A DNA stretch of 64,000 nt from the NCBI RefSeq assembly GCF_034427655.1, contig NZ_JAXOFX010000018.1, positions 21,262 through 85,261 on the forward strand, written 5' to 3'. This document shows positions 24,337-31,523 of this stretch, one piece after another; the first letter of the stretch is position 1; the number at the start of each line of letters is the position of its first letter. Source of the DNA: Robertmurraya_A mangrovi (GTDB lineage Bacteria > Bacillota > Bacilli > Bacillales > Cytobacillaceae). The notes under the pieces were generated by a model, which worked only from the letters and a program-made list of their open reading frames with translations, did no database searches and was not told the DNA's origin. The translations under genes and the position numbers were made by a program.

Positions 24337-25956
24337 TTATTTCATCCTATTAATCAGCAAGTTAATTCTAGCTTGAAGTTCTGTTATGCTAAACGGTTTT
24401 GTTACATAATCATCTGCACCTAATTTTAAGGCACTTGCAATATCTTGATCACTTTTTCGGCCAGTTAACATCAAAATATGATACTGATTCGCATTTTTAG
24501 ACTGTTTCACTTTTTGTAATACTTCGATACCATCCATTACAGGCATCACTCCATCAAGAATGAGGAAGTGCTGGCCTTTTTTATCGTTCCTTTTTGACTC
24601 AAAATATTTTAATCCATCCTCAAACACTTCAATATCAAGTTCTATATGATCAAATTCCATTGATTTTAATATTTTCATTAACATAGTTCGAATAATGGCA
24701 TCATCATCTATAACAGAGACATTCAACACCTTCTTCTTCATTCCATGCTGTAAAGAGTTTGCACTCTCAACCCTTGCCCGACCATTCTCTTTTGCCATAT
24801 ATAGAGCCTGATCAGCTGTTTTAATAGCGGATTTTAAATCGATGTTCCCATCAAGCACCATAAAAACACCAGCAGAAAATGTAACAAAGAACGATTGACC
24901 ATTTTCCTTAAATTCAATTTTCGAGAATTTTTCAATGAGTCGAGTGAGTACCTCCTTTGCCTCATAATCTCTTGTCCTAGGAAAAAGGATGATAAATTCT
25001 TCCCCACCATATCTAAAAACCGTATCGGAACTTCGAGTACTATCATTTAAAAATTGGGCAAAGGATGCTAATACTCGATCTCCCGCAATATGACCGTAAG
25101 TATCATTCACCTTTTTGAAAAAATCTAAGTCTAAAACAGCAATTGTAAAATAAGTATTTAATCTCTTTAATTCATTCGTGCTCCGGTTGAACGAATCTTC
25201 AAGGAACTTTCGATTGTAAACTTGCGTTAGCTCATCAATTAACACAGATTGATCAAATAATTGTTTCCTTCGAAGATGACGGTTCACTCGTACAATAAAT
25301 TCCTCTATATCAATCGGTTTTTTAATAAAATCATCTGCTCCTAATTGATAGGCCTTTATTCTTGAGTTACGATTGTTCTCTATACTTATCACTATAGTAG
25401 GAATAAATTTCTTACTATTATGTGATTGCAGTTCTTGTAATAGTTCAAATCCACTCTTTGTAGGTAAATTAATATCAACAATTAAACAGTCTGGATGCAT
25501 ATCAAAATAATTCTTGGTGGCCTTCGTTGGCTCTGTATTTGTAATAACCATCCAACCTTGTTCTTCCAAAGCATCTTTAAGTAAAATTAACATGGAGACA
25601 TCATCATCTATTACCTGGATAAGAGGTAAAGATTCATCTCTGTTAATCGTAGGCTTCTCTTCTATCTCATGAAAATGCTCATATTCGTAACTTAACCCAA
25701 TTAATTCATATAGAAAATCTCTTAGCTCTTCTACCTTCCAGCTAACTTCTCGATTTTCAGCTACTAGCATCAACTGAGAAGCAATTTGCTCTAATCCACC
25801 TAATTGAAGGGTTCCTGAAGTCCCCTTCAAAGAATGTAAAAATCGATTAACTTCCTCTTGATCCACCTCATTAGATGGATTCATTTCAAACCATTCCGTT
25901 AGCTGATTTTTAATTTTCTCAAACAAAATGGATTTATATTTATCTAAGTTCACCAT
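24337..25956 (-). CDS. HPt-REC-GGDEF-REC diguanylate cyclase
   Basis: A cytosolic protein of about 539 residues. The N-terminal HPt domain has His43 (long numbering) in FLHSLKGTSGTLQLGG. REC1 has Asp163 (CLIVDINLPTKSG). The GGDEF domain (about 240-400) is active by sequence: GGEEF at 319-323, with an intact inhibitory site RSSD five residues earlier. REC2 has Asp470 (LILDGVMPVMDG). It makes c-di-GMP from two GTP and should be feedback-inhibited. It is the first gene of the six-gene operon. GAGGTG is spaced for ATG 25956 or GTG 25953; the choice is open. It links phosphorelay input to second-messenger output next to a polysaccharide synthase. Confidence 0.9.
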   Translation of the reverse strand: MVNLDKYKSILFEKIKNQLTEWFEMNPSNEVDQEEVNRFLHSLKGTSGTLQLGGLEQIASQLMLVAENREVSWKVEELRDFLYELIGLSYEYEHFHEIEEKPTINRDESLPLIQVIDDDVSMLILLKDALEEQGWMVITNTEPTKATKNYFDMHPDCLIVDINLPTKSGFELLQELQSHNSKKFIPTIVISIENNRNSRIKAYQLGADDFIKKPIDIEEFIVRVNRHLRRKQLFDQSVLIDELTQVYNRKFLEDSFNRSTNELKRLNTYFTIAVLDLDFFKKVNDTYGHIAGDRVLASFAQFLNDSTRSSDTVFRYGGEEFIILFPRTRDYEAKEVLTRLIEKFSKIEFKENGQSFFVTFSAGVFMVLDGNIDLKSAIKTADQALYMAKENGRARVESANSLQHGMKKKVLNVSVIDDDAIIRTMLMKILKSMEFDHIELDIEVFEDGLKYFESKRNDKKGQHFLILDGVMPVMDGIEVLQKVKQSKNANQYHILMLTGRKSDQDIASALKLGADDYVTKPFSITELQARINLLINRMK

Positions 25957-26031
25957 ATACACCTCATCATACAGACATTTACAATTTATAGTCCGAAAAA
26001 GCTATATACCATTAATCCAAAAATAGTTCAT

Positions 26032-26046
26032 TTGTTAACTTAACAA
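26032..26046. promoter_or_regulatory. Perfect 15-bp palindrome upstream of the polysaccharide operon
   Basis: TTGTTAA-C-TTAACAA lies about 80 bp before the first gene of the operon, in the only promoter-bearing gap (25957-26274). It looks like an operator. No known Bacillus regulator site was matched with confidence. The rest of this gap is AT-rich without a gene. Confidence 0.4.
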
Positions 26047-26224
26047 GGTTTCTTACTTAATATCGTAATAATTAATTTTAATCTTATTAAACGCTTAAAA
26101 CAAGCAAGTGTATGTGAAAAAAGACCGGAAATTCTTGCATTCTTGTTTAGGACAAAACTACGTAAATTTCATTGTTTTTAACAATTAAAACAACCAATAA
26201 TTTCACTAATTTTCGTATTTTTTC

Positions 26225-26266
26225 AAAAAAAACCCAACTATAATGTTTCCATTAAAGTTGGGTTTT
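26225..26266 (-). terminator. Intrinsic terminator after the APH-fold kinase gene
   Basis: AAAACCCAACT and AGTTGGGTTTT form an 11-bp perfect stem with a 16-nt loop. Six further A on the plus strand give the leftward T-run. It starts 8 bp past the stop codon. Confidence 0.85.
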
Positions 26267-26274
26267 AAGAAGAA

Positions 26275-27291
26275 TTATTTTATATTATAATTGTCCACAA
26301 ATTGCTCGAACGGGAAATCAACAATAGGGTAATCTTTTTCAATAACAACTTTAAGGTGGTTTAGGAAATCTTTCTCTCCTTCTTCCAACTGATCAAGGTC
26401 AACGGATTGTAGAAGCACGATATACTGAGTTAAATGCCTTAATCTTAAAAAGTCAGGCAATTGTTTTAACCAGTCAAGATCCAGCTCATTTTCAGATAAA
26501 TAACCCGTTAAGAAACTTTTTAAGAACGAATCTACAAATTCTTGATCATCCTCATGTTCCTTTAATGGTCTCCAATAAGCATAGAATAAAATAACAGCAA
26601 TATCATTAATGAAATAATTGTAGGCAATATCATCAAAATCAAAAAGATTTATATGATTATTTGAATCCACATAAAAGTTCAAATGATGAATATCTCCATG
26701 AATCACTCCATATGAAACTACAGTCTTTGGTAATTCTTTTATTCTATTAATTAATGCCTTAGATTTTTCTAACACGATATCTTGTTCCATTGGTATATAT
26801 TTTTCAATTTGAAGATGTTCTTCTTCATGCCACTCATTTCTTTTATAAGTTGCATCGTTTAATTGATAGTTTTTCGTGAGCCTATGAAGTTGTCCAGTAA
26901 TTCTTCCCCATTCTTCAAATAGGTCTTTATTCCAGTGACTTTCATTAGGTAATTCACCAACAGCTTTTTCATAACAAATGGCCATAAAGTAAGACACTTC
27001 ATCTCCAATCATTTCAATTAAATTACCTTGCTTGGAAGGAATAGCCCTTGATACCCGAACTCCGTTATCCCCCATATAGTTCAGCCATTCCACTTCACCA
27101 TAAATATAGTTTGATGTTCTACGCAAGCTGTGAGTGATTTTTAAAATAAAATCTTGACCATCTCTTTCATACTCATATACGAAGCTATCAAAACCCCCAA
27201 GCATGTTAATATCTTGAATACTAACCTCATATCGATCACAAAAACCTCTTAAAATATCTTCATTAAATAACATTTCTATCTCTTTTAACAT
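26275..27291 (-). CDS. APH-fold phosphotransferase (aminoglycoside/choline-kinase family)
   Basis: A 338-residue kinase-fold protein. ATG 27291 is chosen because AAAGGATGG precedes it at good spacing; the ATG ten codons earlier has a weaker site. The nucleotide-binding lobe has DFILKI (the ATP-binding lysine). The catalytic loop YGVIHGDIHHLNFYV holds the HxD..N pattern, and INLFDFDDIAYN supplies the magnesium-binding aspartate. Family members phosphorylate small molecules such as aminoglycosides, choline, homoserine or fructosamine; this sequence does not reveal which. It is a single-gene unit, so its neighbours give no hint. Confidence 0.8.
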   Translation of the reverse strand: MLKEIEMLFNEDILRGFCDRYEVSIQDINMLGGFDSFVYEYERDGQDFILKITHSLRRTSNYIYGEVEWLNYMGDNGVRVSRAIPSKQGNLIEMIGDEVSYFMAICYEKAVGELPNESHWNKDLFEEWGRITGQLHRLTKNYQLNDATYKRNEWHEEEHLQIEKYIPMEQDIVLEKSKALINRIKELPKTVVSYGVIHGDIHHLNFYVDSNNHINLFDFDDIAYNYFINDIAVILFYAYWRPLKEHEDDQEFVDSFLKSFLTGYLSENELDLDWLKQLPDFLRLRHLTQYIVLLQSVDLDQLEEGEKDFLNHLKVVIEKDYPIVDFPFEQFVDNYNIK

Positions 27292-27493
27292 AATATTTCC
27301 ATCCTTTAATTGGTAATCCATTAAAGATTACCTAACATTCGTTAGTATGTCAATTGCATTACTGCTGCTGATCACTTGTAATACCATTGTAATAATTAGT
27401 CGGAATTTGTCTGACGAAGTGGCTTGTTGTGGAATCAAACCTTTAGGTAAAATTGGGTAAAAGTAACTAATTTTTACATATTGGAGATCTTAT

Positions 27494-28750
27494 ATGGATT
27501 ATATGAAGGACTTGTTATTGAATCTTTTAATATTGTTATCCACCATGCTAATTTTCCAAGTAGCTGTTACCGATCGATATCGGTCTTTTTATGATAAAAA
27601 TAAATTAAAACTACTATTCTTTATAGCTATATTTCAAATGATATTGGCGATGGTCTTTACTATTCAAATTCAAGGACAGTTCATATATGATTTTCGTTTA
27701 ATACCCATTTTACTAGGTGGTTTATATGGCGGACCAAGAGTAAGTATTTTTCTATTTCTATTTTTACTAGCTATCAGGATGCCTATTGGAGGTGCAGGAG
27801 TTTATAATACCCTCTATGTTTTTGCCCTGGTAACCATAACGACTAGTTTACTATCCTCTATGTATAAAAGATGGAGAACAAAGGATAAATTACTGACCGT
27901 TATGCTTTTAACTATTCTCTTTTCTGCGGCTTCTTTCGTATTTCCAATATTCTTTATGGGATTTGACTTTGACCCATATTTTATCTTCATGTTTGCAATT
28001 ACACAAACGATCGGAGCAGTTATGATTGCCTTTTCGAGTGAATTAATTATAAAAAATCATTTGCTCCACATGGCTGTTTTAAAGTCCGAAAAAATGGAGG
28101 TAATCTCTCAGCTTGCTGCAAGTATTAGCCACGAGGTTCGGAATCCTCTTACTGTTACTCGAGGATTTTTACAGTTATTAAAGGATCACAATATTGAACC
28201 TATCAAAAGAAGCTATTACTTAGATACCGCTTTAGAAGAGCTAAACCGAGCTGAAGTGATTATTAGTGACTATCTTACTTTTGCCAAACCCCACCCTTCT
28301 GATATAAATACTATTTATATAAAAGATGTTATTAATAAAGCTGTGGAACTAATCATTCCTTATGCCAATCATTATTCTGTCAGAGTCCTATTAGATGGAA
28401 AAGAAGATGCGCCCGTAAAGGGAGACGCTTCAAAAGTCCAACAATGCTTAATTAATATTTTAAAAAACGGTGTGGAAGCAATGCCTCAAGGTGGAATTTT
28501 ATCTATTCGTTTAGATATAACAACTAACTTCTGTTACATTCATATCGTTGATAGTGGCATCGGTATGACAGAAGAGGAAGTAGCTCGTTTAGGTGAACCA
28601 TATTTCTCAACAAAAGAAGGAAAAGGAACGGGTCTTGGTATGATGGTTGTCTTTCGAATTATTGAAGGAATGAATGGGAAAGTTGAAATTAAAAGTAAAG
28701 TTGGGAAAGGAACACATTTTATTATTTCTATTCCAACTATAAAGATTTGA
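27494..28750 (+). CDS. KinB-like sporulation histidine kinase (5TMR-LYT type)
   Basis: A 418-residue kinase with about six membrane helices in residues 1-185. The LYT-type sensor signature ILLGGLYGGPRVSIFLFLFL and GGAGVYNTLYVF is clear. The H-box ASISHEVRNPLTVTRGF puts the histidine at 213. N box LKNGVEAMPQGG, G1 DSGIGM and G2 GKGTGLGMMVVFRII are complete. EVRNPLT boxes and this topology are typical of Spo0A-phosphorelay kinases, and length matches KinB (428 residues). The usual KinB partner lipoprotein KapB is not next to it. It starts at ATG 27494 behind TTGGAGAT and is monocistronic with a terminator. Assignment to KinB rather than another sporulation kinase is an inference. Confidence 0.85.
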   Translation: MDYMKDLLLNLLILLSTMLIFQVAVTDRYRSFYDKNKLKLLFFIAIFQMILAMVFTIQIQGQFIYDFRLIPILLGGLYGGPRVSIFLFLFLLAIRMPIGGAGVYNTLYVFALVTITTSLLSSMYKRWRTKDKLLTVMLLTILFSAASFVFPIFFMGFDFDPYFIFMFAITQTIGAVMIAFSSELIIKNHLLHMAVLKSEKMEVISQLAASISHEVRNPLTVTRGFLQLLKDHNIEPIKRSYYLDTALEELNRAEVIISDYLTFAKPHPSDINTIYIKDVINKAVELIIPYANHYSVRVLLDGKEDAPVKGDASKVQQCLINILKNGVEAMPQGGILSIRLDITTNFCYIHIVDSGIGMTEEEVARLGEPYFSTKEGKGTGLGMMVVFRIIEGMNGKVEIKSKVGKGTHFIISIPTIKI

Positions 28751-28762
28751 TATGATTTCTAT

Positions 28763-28796
28763 AAAAAAAACAGATGCTGGTTAACATCTGTTTTTT
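28763..28796. terminator. Bidirectional intrinsic terminator
   Basis: AAAACAGATG/CATCTGTTTT, a 10-bp perfect stem with an 8-nt loop, flanked by A and T runs. It separates the converging kinase and pyrroline-5-carboxylate reductase genes. Confidence 0.85.
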
Positions 28797-28819
28797 CACT
28801 AAAAGAAATGATTTAAAAG

Positions 28820-29629
28820 CTATTTTTGACTAAGTGACTGGACCTTGTTCGTACAGCTTTCCATTGCACTTAACACCGCTGAACGTAAGCCCTTTTCTTC
28901 TAGGGTAGCAACAGCTTCAATGGTTGCCCCACCTGGAGTACAGACTTGGTCCTTTAACTCACCTGGATGTATTCCTGTTTCTAAGACCATCTTTGCTGCA
29001 CCAAGTACGGCTTGAGCAGCTAGTTTATATGCCTGATCCCGAGCAATACCTTGCTTAACACCGCCATCGGCAAGTGCTTCAATGAACATATATACATATG
29101 CTGGAGATGACCCGCTAATGGCGGGAATACTGTCCATTAACCCCTCTTCCACTTCTTCCACTTTACCGAAACAGTTAAAAATGGTAATCAAATCTTCCCT
29201 TTCTTCAGTTGATACATAAGGATTATATGTAACAGCACTCATTCCTTCTCTTACCAAAGAAGGAGTATTAGGCATCGTTCTAACCGCTTTAATTTTTCTG
29301 CCAAATAAATTCTCAAGTGCTTCAAGTGTAATGCCCGCTGCAATAGTAATAATCACAGTGGTATAAGATAATGAATCTTTAATTTCCTTGATTACCTCTT
29401 GGTGTTGGTCCGGTTTAATAGCTAACACTAAATAATCAGCCCAACTAGCCACTTCCTTATTTTCAAGTGCAGTATGTATTGGGAAAAGTTCTTCTATTGT
29501 TTGTAAACTGTTTTCAGTTTTTGTACTTACTTTAATTTGGTCAGCGTTAATATTCCCTGAACCAATAATCCCCTCTATCATGGCCTTAGCCATCTTCCCA
29601 CAGCCAATGAATCCTATGTTTTTATTCAT
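28820..29629 (-). CDS. proC: Pyrroline-5-carboxylate reductase
   Basis: A 269-residue NAD(P)H-dependent enzyme that performs the last step of proline synthesis. The N-terminal Rossmann motif is GFIGCGKMAKAMIEG. The family signature in the helical dimerisation domain is present: AISGSSPAYVYMFIEAL with ADGGVKQGI and DQVCTPGGATIEAVATLE. RTMPNTPSLVREGMSA is the substrate-side loop. Bacillus genomes carry several paralogues (ProG, ProH, ProI); which one this is cannot be told. It has no proB/proA partner nearby. It starts at ATG 29629; a MITE-like repeat lies upstream. Confidence 0.92.
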   Translation of the reverse strand: MNKNIGFIGCGKMAKAMIEGIIGSGNINADQIKVSTKTENSLQTIEELFPIHTALENKEVASWADYLVLAIKPDQHQEVIKEIKDSLSYTTVIITIAAGITLEALENLFGRKIKAVRTMPNTPSLVREGMSAVTYNPYVSTEEREDLITIFNCFGKVEEVEEGLMDSIPAISGSSPAYVYMFIEALADGGVKQGIARDQAYKLAAQAVLGAAKMVLETGIHPGELKDQVCTPGGATIEAVATLEEKGLRSAVLSAMESCTNKVQSLSQK

Positions 29630-29771
29630 TCATATCTCACATCCTAAAATCGTCGCTTTTGCTATTATACTTGAAAATGGTTACATAATGTATTTTGGAA
29701 TGTTGAAAATAAAACTTTAAGGCTCCTTGTATAATATTTTCTCTATCAAGATGGACTTATAAACTCTGCCC

Positions 29772-29896
29772 GTTGATTTCCGCTCCAGACACTTGCTTTC
29801 CGCAGGGAGGGATGGGAGCCTCCTCGGCTTACCGCCTGTGGGGTCTCCCATTCCCTCTAATCCTGCAGGAGTCAAGTGTCCTCCGCTCCAATCAAC
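29772..29896. repeat. MITE-like dispersed repeat, family 2, full copy
   Basis: About 125 bp bounded by imperfect inverted ends: GTTGATTTCCGCTCCAGACA on the left and ...CCGCTCCAATCAAC on the right share GTTGATT and GACACTTG in opposite orientation. The middle also pairs (GGGAGCCTCCTCGG region with GGGTCTCCCA). It is GC-rich in an AT-rich gap of 391 bp (29630-30020) that otherwise holds only promoters. A partial copy occurs at 63829-63880. No coding capacity. Confidence 0.75.
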
Positions 29897-30020
29897 TCAT
29901 CTATATATTATTAATTACTTTTTTAAATTAATTCTTGTATTACCGTTACTTTAATGTGAGCGATATGAGTATTTATATCATTACTGAATTAAATAAAGTT
30001 AAAGGAGGTATCAGCTAATT

Positions 30021-30719
30021 TTGAGTAACATTATTCCGATTACATTAGATAATGGCATTATTGTTGATTTTACTGTTAAAGATATAGAATTTTACAGGCA
30101 ACCGACTCTTGAGCTAGCTAAATCTCTCCTTGGATGTCTGTTAGTAAAACAAACAGAGGAAGGCACAGCTTCAGGGTATATTGTGGAAACGGAAGCATAC
30201 ATAGGGCCAGAGGATCAAGCCGCACATAGCTACTTGAATCGTCGAACGAAAAGAACGGAAATCATGTTTGCTGAAGCTGGATCTGTTTATACATATGTCA
30301 TGCATACTCATTGCTTAGTGAACGTAGTTAGTGGGGATATCGATAGACCTGAGGCCGTGTTAATAAGAGCATTAGAACCTCATAGTGGAATTGAATTAAT
30401 GAAGAAACGGCGTAAGATGCTAGCGGGGAAAAACCTAACTAATGGACCCGGTAAATTAACAAAAGCATTAGGTATTACAATGGAGGACTACGGTAAAACC
30501 TTTCTGAAATCTCCACTAACCATATGTGAGGGGTTTACTCCTGAAGGAATTTCTGTAGGAAAGCGAATTGGTATTGAAAACAGCGGGGAAGCGAGGGATT
30601 ATCCTTGGCGCTTTTGGGTTGCAGGTAACGAATATGTATCTAGACATACAAAGGAAGCATATGAAGTGTTGTCTTTATTTTATGCTGGTATATTTCAGCT
30701 AAAATTTACTAACATCTAA
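30021..30719 (+). CDS. 3-methyladenine DNA glycosylase (AAG/MPG family)
   Basis: A 232-residue base-excision repair enzyme that removes alkylated purines such as 3-methyladenine. AAG-family landmarks: LAKSLLGCLLVK, the catalytic-loop GYIVETEAYIGPEDQAAHS with the active-site Glu, RTKRTEIMFAEAGSVYTYVMH and NVVSGDIDRPEAVLIRALEP. GPGKLTKALGI supplies the conserved GPGKL motif. It begins at TTG 30021, 11 bases after AAAGGAGGT; no in-frame ATG is better placed. The bacterial enzyme is usually about 195-205 residues, so it has a somewhat long N-terminus. It stands alone between the repeat and the coat-protein gene. Confidence 0.9.
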   Translation: MSNIIPITLDNGIIVDFTVKDIEFYRQPTLELAKSLLGCLLVKQTEEGTASGYIVETEAYIGPEDQAAHSYLNRRTKRTEIMFAEAGSVYTYVMHTHCLVNVVSGDIDRPEAVLIRALEPHSGIELMKKRRKMLAGKNLTNGPGKLTKALGITMEDYGKTFLKSPLTICEGFTPEGISVGKRIGIENSGEARDYPWRFWVAGNEYVSRHTKEAYEVLSLFYAGIFQLKFTNI

Positions 30720-30802
30720 TCTGTATGATGCTAAAGCACATTCTACATAATAGAGACGTATGGTTTTTACTGTACAAAATACATCGGTGGGGGTAGAGAC
30801 GC

Positions 30803-31456
30803 ATGCAACAACAAACAAACATGCAAACGGCTGGTACGAACAACATGATGGGATCAGGTTCAATCGCTTCTCCTGTAAATCACGGTGCACACGAGGTACT
30901 TGATGTTCATGAAGTACTTTCTGGAACACTTGGTGCCCTTAACTCTTATTTAATGTTTGAACAACAAATTAAAGACCCAGAATTAATGGATATTTTAAAC
31001 CGTCAGCGTCAATTCATTACAGATCAATATAATGTCTTGGTTGAATGTTTTAAAACTGGTCAGGACCCTTCTCATCCTACGACTAGCTATATGATGAACC
31101 AGTCTAATGATGTTATTTATGGTTTAAAACCTTCTCAACCTACTAAACCGAACCAACAAGCATCTGAAATCGGAGACAAATGTATCTCTTCACTTATGCT
31201 TAGCTGTATGAAAACGACGGCTTCATCAATGACGATGACTGCCGGTGAAGCAACAAATCCAATTGTTAGACGTGTATTACAAGATAGTATTCCTAACTAT
31301 TTAGAGATGGCGTACGAAATCTTCTTATATCAAAACAAACATAAATATTATCAAGTTCCACAACTAAAGGAACAGGATATGCAGCAAATGATTAATGCAT
31401 ATGCACCTGCGAACGGAACTCAAGGAATGAATCCTCAAAGTAATATGATCCAGTAG
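30803..31456 (+). CDS. CotF-family spore coat protein
   Basis: A 217-residue protein rich in Gln, Asn and Met at both ends, with a CotF/ferritin-like helical core. HEVLDVHEVLSGTLGALNSYLMFEQQIKDPEL marks the first helices (read in parts), and the second half has LQDSIPNYLEMAYEIFLYQNKHKYYQVPQL, the typical CotF ending. CotF-type proteins are made in the mother cell and sit in the spore coat. The start ATG follows GGGGGTAG. The gene is preceded by only 83 bp and ends at a strong terminator, so it is a single unit. It supports the reading of the host as a spore former. Confidence 0.85.
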   Translation: MQQQTNMQTAGTNNMMGSGSIASPVNHGAHEVLDVHEVLSGTLGALNSYLMFEQQIKDPELMDILNRQRQFITDQYNVLVECFKTGQDPSHPTTSYMMNQSNDVIYGLKPSQPTKPNQQASEIGDKCISSLMLSCMKTTASSMTMTAGEATNPIVRRVLQDSIPNYLEMAYEIFLYQNKHKYYQVPQLKEQDMQQMINAYAPANGTQGMNPQSNMIQ

Positions 31457-31468
31457 TAAAAATACACA

Positions 31469-31503
31469 AAAGAGGCTCTACTTCACTTGAGTAGAGCCTC
31501 TTT
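31469..31503. terminator. Bidirectional intrinsic terminator
   Basis: AAAGAGGCTCTACT pairs perfectly with AGTAGAGCCTCTTT (14 bp) around a 7-nt loop. It serves the coat gene and the converging RND exporter. Confidence 0.9.
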
Positions 31504-31523
31504 AAATTAAAACTTAACCAATT

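Noticed and set aside
30699..30929. A leftward 76-codon frame across the glycosylase/coat-gene junction
   Set aside because: It overlaps the ends of two well-supported forward genes and lacks a ribosome site.
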